Source: an archaeon (GTDB taxonomy: Archaea > Asgardarchaeota > Hermodarchaeia > Hermodarchaeales > Hermodarchaeaceae). From it: 11,552 nucleotides of DNA. Position numbers and translations under genes: made by a program. Numbering within the stretch: position 1 is the stretch's first letter; the number at the start of each line of letters is the position of its first letter. The notes under the pieces were generated by a model. The model made no database searches, was not told where the DNA came from, and saw only the letters and a program-made list of their open reading frames with translations. This document shows, in pieces, positions 1-6,692 of this stretch. The stretch covers positions 1-11,552 of the forward strand of contig JABXGV010000061.1 in NCBI GenBank assembly GCA_016550485.1, in the 5' to 3' direction.

Positions 1-1
1 C

Positions 2-1018
2 TACAACATGGACATGCTGCAGAAGATGCTAGATGTGGGCGCAACCCTCATCGACTACGAACGAATCGTAGACTCAAAGAACAAGCGGCTAGTCTTTTTT
101 GGAAATTGGGCTGGCTTTGCAGGCATGTCTGAAACCCTCCGAGCGTTTGGTCAACGTCTAGAACACGAGGGTATCAGGCAGAATCCATTCCGACTCAAAC
201 CAACCTATGAACACAGTGGACTTAGCGAGCTAGAAGAAGCAGTAAAACAAATGGGAGAACGAATCAAAACCGAAGGCTTCGCAGAAGAATTGACACCCCT
301 GGTCTGTGGGTTTATCGGATACGGCAACACATCAAAAGGAGCTCAAGCAATATTTGACCTACTACCCCACAAGGAAGTTAAACCAGACGAGCTAGCTGAC
401 CTAGAACCAAACCCGCACCTCCTCTACAAGGTGGTTTTCCGTGAAGAAGACACGGTACGCCCCCGCGACCCTTCAACACAGTTCGACCTACAACACTACT
501 ACAAACACGGCAAGGAACTCTACGAATCACAATTCATGAGATATGTGCCCCACATAACCGTGCTGATGAACTGCATATACTGGACCGACAAATATCCACG
601 AATGATTAGAAAAACAGAACTCCGCGAACACTGGGAACAGACAAGCGGAAAACCACGCCTGAAGATTGTAGGCGACATCAGCTGCGACATAGAAGGCGCA
701 ATCGAATTCACGCTCGACTCCACAAAACCCTACAAACCCTGCTTCGTCTACAACCCAACTAAAGAAAAAATCGAACTAGGCATAGAAGGCAGTGGAATCG
801 TCGTGATGGCTGTGGACAACCTGCCAACAGAACTGCCACGCGAAGCATCGACCTCTTTTAGTGAGTCGCTCCAACAGTTTGTCCCAGCAATCGTTAATGC
901 AGATTACACCGTGCCCTTTGACAAGCTAGACCTTCCACCTGAGGTGTTGAAAGCCGTCATTGTGTATAGAGGCAAACTCACGCCTGAATATGAGTATTTG
1001 AAGCAGTATCTCGAATAA
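2..1018 (+). CDS. Lysine-ketoglutarate reductase (saccharopine dehydrogenase, lysine-forming type), 5' partial
   Basis: This enzyme condenses L-lysine with 2-oxoglutarate using NAD(P)H to give saccharopine, the first step of the saccharopine route. The reading frame is open to the left edge, and the residues before the first ATG (position 8) continue the family sequence, so the N-terminus lies outside the window. About 338 residues are visible; compared with the LKR half of human AASS as I remember it, roughly 120-130 are missing. Counting from the ATG at 8, visible family hallmarks are GYGNTSKGAQ (about 104-113, nucleotide-binding loop region), YWTDKYPRM (191-199), GDISCDIEGAIEF (222-234) and EGSGIVVMAVDNLP (260-273). 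The match to the animal/plant LKR domain is close, not just fold-level. The saccharopine dehydrogenase gene follows after about 40 bases, so the two are probably co-transcribed. The first ~840 bases are rich in A and C on the coding strand; the last ~170 are not. Identity is very secure; the cofactor (NADH or NADPH) cannot be told. Confidence 0.93.
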   Translation, partial: YNMDMLQKMLDVGATLIDYERIVDSKNKRLVFFGNWAGFAGMSETLRAFGQRLEHEGIRQNPFRLKPTYEHSGLSELEEAVKQMGERIKTEGFAEELTPLVCGFIGYGNTSKGAQAIFDLLPHKEVKPDELADLEPNPHLLYKVVFREEDTVRPRDPSTQFDLQHYYKHGKELYESQFMRYVPHITVLMNCIYWTDKYPRMIRKTELREHWEQTSGKPRLKIVGDISCDIEGAIEFTLDSTKPYKPCFVYNPTKEKIELGIEGSGIVVMAVDNLPTELPREASTSFSESLQQFVPAIVNADYTVPFDKLDLPPEVLKAVIVYRGKLTPEYEYLKQYLE

Positions 1019-1046
1019 GAAAACGTGAATAGTAGAGAAAATGATT

Positions 1047-1050
1047 GGAG
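1047..1050 (+). promoter_or_regulatory. Ribosome binding site of saccharopine dehydrogenase
   Basis: GGAG lies 7 bases before the GTG at 1058 and 10 before the ATG at 1061. It does not separate these two adjacent in-frame starts, but it supports initiation here. Confidence 0.45.
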
Positions 1051-1057
1051 ATAGAGT

Positions 1058-2377
1058 GTGATGAAACACGTATTATGTCTTGGAGCTGGTCTCGTAGCTA
1101 GACCGTACATTGATTATTTGTTGAAGAAGGGATATCAGGTCACTGTAGCTAGCCGGACTGTCAGCAAAGCAGAGCGGATGATAAACGGGCGTTCAAATGG
1201 GACTCCCGTCGCTTTTGACATCCAGCGGGAACCTGAACGACTGAAGGACCTTGTCGCACCAGTTGACCTTGTGACATCACTGTTACCCTACACCCACCAC
1301 GTGACCGTTGCTACAGAATGTCTTCGCCAAAGTAAACACATGACTACTACCTCCTATGTGTCTGATGGGATGCGCGCGTTAGACGCTAAGGCCAAGAAAG
1401 AGGGAGTTATCTTGCTGAACGAATGTGGTGTAGATCCCGGTTTAGATCACATGTCTGCCATGAAGGTTATCCACGAAGCCCAAGCCAATGGCGGCACGAT
1501 TCGTTCATTCACAAGCTTTTGTGGGGGTTTACCAGCTCCTGATGCTAACAACAACCCCTTTGGCTACAAACTGTCCTGGAGTCCCCGTGGTGTGTTACTT
1601 GCTGGCACCAACAGCGCTCGATTCATCAAAGACGGTAAAGAAGTGGTAATCCCTTCTGAGGAGCTTTTCAACAGCTGCCATGAGGAGGAGGTACCAGGGC
1701 TAGGGACATTTGAGGGCTATCCGAACAGAGATAGTACACCCTACGTGGATATTTATGGTGTAAAAGAGACGAAAACGATGCTTCGTGGTACACTACGTTA
1801 TCTTGGGTGGTGTGCGACTATCTACGATTTTGGAAGGATGGGGCTCCTAGACCTCACTGAACAGGACTTTACAGGAAAAACCTACGAGGGGTTCGTGCGT
1901 GAGCTAGTAAAGGCACCATCTGGTGTTGATACACGAGCCGCTGTAGCCAAGTTCCTCAAGAGAGATGAGCAGCACAATGTGTTGGAGCGATTTAATTGGC
2001 TGGGGCTCTTTGACGACCGCAGGATTCCCCTGGAGCGGAGCACTGCATTAGATGTGGTTTGTACTCTCTTTGAGGAGAAGCTTCAGTATGCCCCGGGCGA
2101 GCGGGACATGCTTGTTATGCAGCACAAGTTCGAAATCGAGTACGCTGGTGGAAGGAAGGAACGGGTGCGCTCAACCCTGATTGATTATGGCATTCCACAC
2201 GGCGATACTTCGATGAGCAGAACTGTTGCATACCCAGTGGCGATTGCCAGTCGCCTCATCCTCGAGGGCGAAATTAGTCTTACCGGGGTTCAAATTCCAA
2301 TTATTCCTGAAATCTACGAATCAATTCTAGCGGAAATCGCGGAGTTTGACATCCGCTTCAAGGAAGAAACGTTCTAA
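1058..2377 (+). CDS. Saccharopine dehydrogenase (L-glutamate-forming)
   Basis: It oxidises saccharopine to 2-aminoadipate 6-semialdehyde and glutamate, or does the reverse in lysine synthesis; it is homologous to yeast Lys9 and the C-terminal half of eukaryotic AASS. The 439-residue length fits a complete stand-alone enzyme. The N-terminus has a Rossmann loop LGAGLVARP (8-16). Further family signatures are SLLPYTHH (74-81), NECGVDPGLDHM (121-132), FCGGLPAPDANNNPFGYK (154-171, substrate pocket region), SWSPRGVLL (173-181), EGYPNRDS (219-226) and the MLRGTLRY block (241-248). Several of these blocks are nearly identical to the human enzyme as I recall it. Translation may start at GTG 1058 or ATG 1061; GGAG at 1047-1050 serves either. 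The gene directly follows lysine-ketoglutarate reductase, so two activities fused in one animal/plant protein are encoded side by side here. Identity is secure; whether the pathway runs towards lysine breakdown or synthesis is not shown by the sequence. Confidence 0.95.
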   Translation: MMKHVLCLGAGLVARPYIDYLLKKGYQVTVASRTVSKAERMINGRSNGTPVAFDIQREPERLKDLVAPVDLVTSLLPYTHHVTVATECLRQSKHMTTTSYVSDGMRALDAKAKKEGVILLNECGVDPGLDHMSAMKVIHEAQANGGTIRSFTSFCGGLPAPDANNNPFGYKLSWSPRGVLLAGTNSARFIKDGKEVVIPSEELFNSCHEEEVPGLGTFEGYPNRDSTPYVDIYGVKETKTMLRGTLRYLGWCATIYDFGRMGLLDLTEQDFTGKTYEGFVRELVKAPSGVDTRAAVAKFLKRDEQHNVLERFNWLGLFDDRRIPLERSTALDVVCTLFEEKLQYAPGERDMLVMQHKFEIEYAGGRKERVRSTLIDYGIPHGDTSMSRTVAYPVAIASRLILEGEISLTGVQIPIIPEIYESILAEIAEFDIRFKEETF

Positions 2378-2400
2378 TTTCGAGTGATTCTGAAATTTAC

Positions 2401-2418
2401 CGCTAAAATAGAATAGCG
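2401..2418. repeat. Short inverted repeat between saccharopine dehydrogenase and the membrane protein gene
   Basis: Arms CGCTA and TAGCG are separated by 8 A-rich bases. It could form a weak hairpin or be an operator-like site in the 96-base gap. There is no following T-run, so it is not a convincing terminator. Five-base arms can arise by chance. Confidence 0.2.
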
Positions 2419-2454
2419 CTAGTTCACTCAATTTAGGACTGGTAAGCCTTTTGA

Positions 2455-2460
2455 GAGAGG
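2455..2460 (+). promoter_or_regulatory. Possible ribosome binding site of the membrane protein gene
   Basis: GAGAGG ends 13 bases before the GTG at 2474 and 19 before the ATG at 2480, so it favours the GTG, though the spacing is long either way. Confidence 0.3.
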
Positions 2461-2473
2461 ACATGCTGAGTAT

Positions 2474-3379
2474 GTGGTTATGGAGCGAAGAACCTTTGTA
2501 GCCATCCTAATCATCAGCGCCTGCGTTTTGGTTGATGTTGCGTGGGCGTGGCTCAACTACATTGTTCCTGCTTACTTTGAGCCTGTAGACATAGTAGTGT
2601 TGCTACCTGGAGGCGCACTCACCGATTGGCTGATATTGATGTATCTGTTCCCCCTCGCCTCAGTGTTCCTTTATCTGCTGTTGAGTAGCGTAACCGCGCA
2701 GTGGCTGGTACTTCCACTGAACAAGATTTTTAACCCCGGTAAGGAGATTTTCTTTTATGCACCGGAGACACCTCACCCCCGTCCGGTGTATTCACTATTA
2801 CGTCGTGCGTTTTTCAATCTGCTCTTGATGATGGCGTTAGCACTGACGATCACCCGATTCTTACCCACACAAATATCATGGTTTCTCCCTGCTAATCCAA
2901 ACCTAGCAGATATTTTCAATGAGATAAATCAGGCCATTATTTTGATGCCACTAATCTTCCCGCTACTGGCGTTTATTCTGCCTGCCACATGGCTTATTGA
3001 AGATTCTAATGTTGTATTCCACACCTATCCGTCGTGTGGCCCACAGGAGCTGCGCGTGGGTGGGCGGACACTCCTTGACTATCTGAAAGGGTTTGCCAGT
3101 ATCTTCGTCCTCATTGATTACTTACGAATGGTCTTCAACGTTCCAGGACTTATCACATTAAGTACCACACCGAGTACTATTGGTCTTTGGCCGTGGGTCC
3201 CTGTCTGGTTCTTCTTCCTCATTACCTTCATCAATCCATTCATCCTCCTCTACTTGCCGCTGGCTGCGCTTCTCCTCTATCATCGGTTCTTCCATCGTAT
3301 TCAGCCTGGTTTCCTAGCAGCGATGCAGCGTCGAGGTACCCTGCAACTTTTGAGTGTGGGCGAGGTAGTGAAGTCATAA
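2474..3379 (+). CDS. Polytopic membrane protein of unknown function
   Basis: I do not recognise a family. The 301 residues contain about six hydrophobic stretches long enough to cross a membrane, roughly at 8-30, 50-78, 112-130, 152-175, 204-224 and 240-269, joined by short loops. The largest polar parts are 81-111 (with a Pro/His-rich APETPHPRP run), 176-203 (WLIEDSNVVFHTYPSCGP followed by basic and Gly residues) and the basic C-terminal tail from about 270 (YHRFFHRI, QRRG). No transporter signature, ATP-binding loop or catalytic motif is visible, and there is no cleavable signal peptide; the first helix probably acts as an anchor. The start is either GTG 2474 or ATG 2480 (two residues shorter); GAGAGG at 2455-2460 is nearer the GTG. 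It sits 96 bases after saccharopine dehydrogenase and 77 before the oxidoreductase, on the same strand, so it may or may not share a transcript. A link to amino-acid transport would be a guess. Confidence 0.8.
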   Translation: MVMERRTFVAILIISACVLVDVAWAWLNYIVPAYFEPVDIVVLLPGGALTDWLILMYLFPLASVFLYLLLSSVTAQWLVLPLNKIFNPGKEIFFYAPETPHPRPVYSLLRRAFFNLLLMMALALTITRFLPTQISWFLPANPNLADIFNEINQAIILMPLIFPLLAFILPATWLIEDSNVVFHTYPSCGPQELRVGGRTLLDYLKGFASIFVLIDYLRMVFNVPGLITLSTTPSTIGLWPWVPVWFFFLITFINPFILLYLPLAALLLYHRFFHRIQPGFLAAMQRRGTLQLLSVGEVVKS

Positions 3380-3415
3380 TAAAGAAAAGGTCTAATGGTC
3401 CTATGCAGCGCAGGA

Positions 3416-3433
3416 TAACGCTACGATACGTTA
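3416..3433. repeat. Short inverted repeat upstream of the luciferase-like oxidoreductase
   Basis: Arms TAACG and CGTTA are separated by 8 bases, just before the ribosome binding site. The arm and spacer lengths are the same as in the inverted repeat at 2401-2418, and both contain CGCTA. It may be a regulator site or chance. Confidence 0.15.
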
Positions 3434-3442
3434 CATCTAATT

Positions 3443-3449
3443 GAGGTGG
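3443..3449 (+). promoter_or_regulatory. Ribosome binding site of the luciferase-like oxidoreductase
   Basis: GAGGTGG is 7 bases before the ATG at 3457. It is the best Shine-Dalgarno sequence in the window; its GAGGTG core fits the archaeal 16S tail, though bacteria share that core. Confidence 0.7.
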
Positions 3450-3456
3450 CTGTGTA

Positions 3457-4398
3457 ATGGAGTTTGGAGTTCAGATTGAGCCCCAATTTGGGTTCAGTTT
3501 CGACGATGTAGTAACAATTGCAAAGACCGCTTTGGATAAAGGGTTCTCCTCGGTATGGTTTTCGGATCATTTCATGCTTGATACCGATTCCACCGAAAGA
3601 GTGCTGTTAGACCCCTGGCTGCTGATGACCGCCCTCGTCATGGTGAATAAAACGATTCGAGTTGGCAGTCTTGTGTTCTCCCAGAGCTATAGGAACCCTG
3701 CTTTGACGGCAAAGATGGCAGCGACTCTTGATGTTTTGTCAGGTGGGCGGCTGGAGTTCGGGATTGGTGCGGGCTGGAAGGAAATGGAGTATAAAGCCTA
3801 TGGGTTCGAGTTTCCCGACACTTTGACTCGTATCGAGCAGCTAGCTGAGGCGATCCAGATTATTAGGGGAATCTGGGAGAATGAACGGTTCAGCTTCAAG
3901 GGAAATCATTACTCAGTAGAAGATGTAATCTCTGTGCCGAAGCCTGTGCAGAAGCCCATGAGAATTTGGGTGGGTGCGGCGGCAGGGAAGAGGAAGATGC
4001 TTCGCCTGACCGCCAAGTACGGCGATGGTATCAATTTAGCATGGGCTTATTCTCCGGCTGATTGTGTTCCCAAGTTTCGGCGTCTTGACAAGTTTTGTCG
4101 AAGGGAAGGGCGAGATCCCTCTGAGATGCTAAAGTCAGTGGGGCTATGGACTCGCTTCTTCGAGTCAGAAGAGGATATGGAGGCTGCCATCAAGGAGGGG
4201 GCAGCTAACCGAGGAGTTTCGGAGCAGGAGTATCGTGAGCGAGTTTCTAGTTCTCTTTGGGGTACAGCGGATCAGATGCTGGAGCGACTCCGCGAGTATG
4301 AGCGGATAGGTGTTTCACATCTCATTCTTATGTTTCCCCCGCAGCAGGAGGTTGAACAAATCAAGAGTATAGGCAAAGGTGTTCTTTCCAAGCTCTAG
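3457..4398 (+). CDS. LLM-class (luciferase-like monooxygenase family) oxidoreductase, probably F420-dependent
   Basis: This is a soluble TIM-barrel flavin/F420 enzyme of the bacterial luciferase-like superfamily; the substrate is unknown. The 313-residue length is typical of the single-domain F420-dependent group. Visible family blocks are FGVQIEPQFG (3-12, first strand), KGFSSVWFSDHF (28-39), DPWLLMTAL (52-60), the TIRVGSLV strand (66-73), the hallmark LSGGRLEFGIGAGW (94-107) with E and YG just after it (EYKAYGFEF, 111-119), the RIEQLAEAIQIIRGIW helix (125-140), FKGNHYS (147-153), PKPVQKPMRIWVGA (161-174) and a TADQMLERLREYERIGVSHL helix near the C-terminus (270-289). These enzymes use reduced F420 or FMN for hydride transfer to diverse substrates; the sequence alone does not pick the cofactor, and F420 is inferred from the subgroup pattern. 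Start ATG 3457 is set by a strong GAGGTGG seven bases upstream. The charged hypothetical gene follows after 38 bases, probably on the same transcript. Confidence 0.9.
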   Translation: MEFGVQIEPQFGFSFDDVVTIAKTALDKGFSSVWFSDHFMLDTDSTERVLLDPWLLMTALVMVNKTIRVGSLVFSQSYRNPALTAKMAATLDVLSGGRLEFGIGAGWKEMEYKAYGFEFPDTLTRIEQLAEAIQIIRGIWENERFSFKGNHYSVEDVISVPKPVQKPMRIWVGAAAGKRKMLRLTAKYGDGINLAWAYSPADCVPKFRRLDKFCRREGRDPSEMLKSVGLWTRFFESEEDMEAAIKEGAANRGVSEQEYRERVSSSLWGTADQMLERLREYERIGVSHLILMFPPQQEVEQIKSIGKGVLSKL

Positions 4399-4436
4399 AG
4401 CACGTCTTTCCTAGTCTTTGTTATGGTGTATGAGCA

Positions 4437-4943
4437 ATGCCGAAGGATAAGATAAAGCCGAAGCTGGCGGATGCTTTCGATTATGACGATGCTTATGCCT
4501 GCACCGTTGAGCCACTGCAGGGAAGGGATATCCCTGAGCTAAGTGGAGAGGAGAGCAGGGAGTACGGACGGTTCAAAGTTGTACGTACGGGACGGAAGCC
4601 CGCGAAGGAAGAGATGGAGAGTGACGCCTGGGCAGGTGATTTCTGGGTCAGGGATTCCCTTCTCTTTCTCCGAGAGGGTGAGTGGAGGGAGGTCTTATGG
4701 TCGACTATTGAGAGGCGGGAGTTTTACTGGGAGCGCGGGAGATATAACGAGTCGCGTGGTAGCCCACTTCGTCACGTCATGTATGTTGACATTGAGGATA
4801 GAATCCTCTTTATCGAGGACGAGCGGGATGTTCTGTACTGTTCAGAGAACGGTTTTAGATGGTTTATGTATCAAGTAAGACCTGAGGAGCGTCCGTACTA
4901 TGGACGAATCAACAAACTCCGGAAGTTTAAGCTACCGAATTAA
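4437..4943 (+). CDS. Highly charged hypothetical protein, 168 residues
   Basis: I do not recognise this protein. It is soluble with no signal peptide or membrane helix, and it is rich in Arg, Glu, Asp, Tyr and Trp. Residues 1-60 look flexible and charged. The middle carries a dense aromatic/charged region (DFWVRDSLLFLREGEWREV, about 68-86, then REFYWERGRY, about 93-102). Then come strand-like stretches HVMYVDIEDRILFIEDE (about 112-128) and VLYCSENGFRWFMYQV (about 131-146), ending in a basic tail (INKLRKFKLPN). The alternation suggests a small mostly-beta fold. Only two Cys are present, not arranged as a metal site. Start ATG 4437 has GGTG eight bases upstream (4425-4428). It follows the oxidoreductase by 38 bases and precedes the GH3 array, so co-expression with the oxidoreductase is likely. 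A real gene is supported by its uninterrupted length, the ribosome site and codon use like its neighbours; the function is unknown. Confidence 0.72.
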   Translation: MPKDKIKPKLADAFDYDDAYACTVEPLQGRDIPELSGEESREYGRFKVVRTGRKPAKEEMESDAWAGDFWVRDSLLFLREGEWREVLWSTIERREFYWERGRYNESRGSPLRHVMYVDIEDRILFIEDERDVLYCSENGFRWFMYQVRPEERPYYGRINKLRKFKLPN

Positions 4944-4947
4944 TTAT
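4940..4947 (+). promoter_or_regulatory. Candidate TATA box upstream of the GH3 array
   Basis: TTAATTAT overlaps the stop of the preceding gene. If used as an archaeal TATA element, transcription would start near 4970, just ahead of a T5 run at 4974-4978 and about 35 bases before the first GH3 start. Weak, judged by eye only. Confidence 0.2.
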
Positions 4948-4991
4948 TGTCTTTCGATAGGATGTGACTCATCTTTTTAGGTAGGTTTTAT

Positions 4992-4996
4992 GGAGG
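4992..4996 (+). promoter_or_regulatory. Ribosome binding site that decides the start of GH3 copy 1
   Basis: GGAGG lies 8 bases before the ATG at 5005 and 11 before the ATG at 5008. It falls inside the reading frame that opens at ATG 4990, which argues that the upstream ATG is not the true start. Alignment with the other three copies also places the start at 5005/5008. Confidence 0.6.
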
Positions 4997-5004
4997 AACA
5001 ACAT

Positions 5005-6567
5005 ATGATGTCTCAGAAAGCTATTGTGAAGACAATCTATGATCGCTTTTGCCAACCGATGCTGAAACAATTGGAGGATCCTGTTGGCACCCAAGAGAAA
5101 TGCCTACGCAAGGTATTGAATCGGGCAAAAGATACGGTGTATGGCAAGCAGCACGGCTTCGCGGACATCCGCTCGATTGAGGAATTCCAACGTACTGTAC
5201 CCATTAATACCTATGAATCACTGCAACCCTACATTGCTCGGACCATGCAGGGTGAGCAGAACGTCTTGTTCCCGGATAAGATTCTGTGCTTTCTAGTCAC
5301 GTCTGGCACAACGGGTGACCCGAAGCTTTTCCCCTTTGGTGAACAGCGCGTCCAGAATACGCTCATCAATGTTCTTCGATCTGCCGCCTTTTACGTCGTC
5401 CATCATGATCGTTGGGATACTTTAGAGGGGTACCGGTTGGTCTTTCCAGCACCCTCATCGTTAGGTCAGAAAATTGGTGAATACGAAGTTGCCTTCATGT
5501 CAGGTGCACTTACTGTTGCCCCGCTGCCGCCCCAGCTGCAGATGCTTCAGACAGCAGAGCGACGACGGGTGCCTCCTCTAGAAGTAGATAATATTCTAGA
5601 TTGGGATGAGAAGTTTTACCTCAGTGCACGATACTCTGTCGCTGCTGATGTGCGTTCAGCAACTGGAATCACCTCAAACATCGTTTCCCTCTTACGCAAG
5701 ATTAGCACCGACTACCTCGACCGCTTGCTTGCAGACCCAGAAGTAGACGCGGCTACGAAAACTAAGCTTCGACAGGCATCGCAGGATGGCCATATCGCCC
5801 TTCGTAGCCTGTGGCCAAACTTCCGAGTCCTCTTACATGGTGGTGTCTCTATCACACCCTTTGAACGGGCAATCCACGAGTTACTAGGTGACATCGACTT
5901 GTGGGAAGGCTATGCTGCCACGGAAGGATGGCTTGCGACGCAAATCTATTTGGACAAAGGCATGATGCCGTATGTGGGTACCACGTTTTTCGAATTCATC
6001 CCCGACGATGTTGAAGCCGCTCCGCCAATTCCTCTCAGCGACGTTACCCCTGGTAAGCCTTATCGAGTGCTGGTCACAAACTCTGGTGGGTTCTATCGCT
6101 ATGACATCGGCGATTTAATCGAGTTCACAGGCACTGATCCGCTGACACTGCGTGTGATTGGTCGTAAAGCCAGTCTTGTAAGTCTGGCAGGAGAACGTAT
6201 GTCTGAGGAGCTCATTCTGAGAGCACTGGAACGCACATGCAGAGAAGCCGGAATTAGCTTTGTCGACTTTGCCCTATTACCCGAAGTCTCTGCAGAAGTA
6301 ATCCGCTACCATCTTTTCATTGAATTTACACAATTACCTGATGATTTAGAGGAGTTTACCAGTAAAGTCGATGCCCGTTTAGGACAAGTTAATCTTATGT
6401 ATGGAGCGCAACGCCAAGCCAATGTAATACATAAACCAATTATTATCCCTGTCCAACCAGGTGGCTTTGAGTCTCTTCTTAAAACCCAGGAAAAAATCCT
6501 AGGACAGACCAAGGTACCGCGCCTTCTGACCCTAGAAATTAGCCGCATGATTCCCAGACTCGAATAA
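5005..6567 (+). CDS. GH3-family acyl-adenylating amide synthetase, copy 1
   Basis: This is a member of the GH3 family (ANL superfamily). Known relatives activate a carboxylic acid with ATP to an acyl-AMP and then transfer the acyl group to an amine, usually an amino acid; the substrates here are unknown. The 520 residues cover the large N-terminal domain (to about 390) and the C-terminal lid. Visible motifs are the ATP phosphate loop TSGTTGDPKLFPF (99-111), ITSNIVSLLRKI (222-233, the acyl-pocket helix region), WPNFRVLLHGGVS (270-282), motif II YAATEGW (303-309), motif III YRYDIGD (364-370; the final Asp should bind the AMP ribose), the hinge SLAGERMSEE (393-402) and the C-terminal GQTKVPR (500-506), like the QYKTPR end of plant GH3 proteins. 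It is the most canonical copy, with Gly-Trp after the motif II Glu. An in-frame ATG at 4990 exists, but GGAGG at 4992-4996 and the paralogs favour 5005 (or 5008). Confidence 0.9.
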   Translation: MMSQKAIVKTIYDRFCQPMLKQLEDPVGTQEKCLRKVLNRAKDTVYGKQHGFADIRSIEEFQRTVPINTYESLQPYIARTMQGEQNVLFPDKILCFLVTSGTTGDPKLFPFGEQRVQNTLINVLRSAAFYVVHHDRWDTLEGYRLVFPAPSSLGQKIGEYEVAFMSGALTVAPLPPQLQMLQTAERRRVPPLEVDNILDWDEKFYLSARYSVAADVRSATGITSNIVSLLRKISTDYLDRLLADPEVDAATKTKLRQASQDGHIALRSLWPNFRVLLHGGVSITPFERAIHELLGDIDLWEGYAATEGWLATQIYLDKGMMPYVGTTFFEFIPDDVEAAPPIPLSDVTPGKPYRVLVTNSGGFYRYDIGDLIEFTGTDPLTLRVIGRKASLVSLAGERMSEELILRALERTCREAGISFVDFALLPEVSAEVIRYHLFIEFTQLPDDLEEFTSKVDARLGQVNLMYGAQRQANVIHKPIIIPVQPGGFESLLKTQEKILGQTKVPRLLTLEISRMIPRLE

Positions 6568-6659
6568 TATATCTAACTCGGGTTTTGATGCATCCTCCAT
6601 TATCAGTACATATCTTGCTCTGGCACCTGTCTTCCCTTGTGGGCTTTATGATAGCAAAA

Positions 6660-6667
6660 CCTTATAG
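6660..6667 (+). promoter_or_regulatory. Weak TATA-like element before GH3 copy 2
   Basis: CTTATAGC is centred about 26-30 bases before the alternative starts at 6687 and 6693. If it is a real archaeal TATA box, the transcript would be nearly leaderless. The match is poor and the proposal speculative. Confidence 0.15.
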
Positions 6668-6692
6668 CTAATGCAGGTTAGGCAAAGTGGCT

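Noticed and set aside
2401..3433. The two 5-base inverted repeats with 8-base spacers (2401-2418 and 3416-3433) as a shared operator
   Set aside because: Listed as weak repeats only; arms are short, sequences differ apart from CGCTA, and chance cannot be excluded.
3187..3444. Open plus-strand frame of 85 codons overlapping the end of the membrane protein gene
   Set aside because: Mostly inside the membrane protein gene in another frame, with low-complexity Ser/Pro/Leu content and no ribosome site; a shadow frame.
4974..4978. T5 run as a transcription terminator before the GH3 array
   Set aside because: Archaeal terminators can be short T-runs, but a single T5 with no other support is too common to call.
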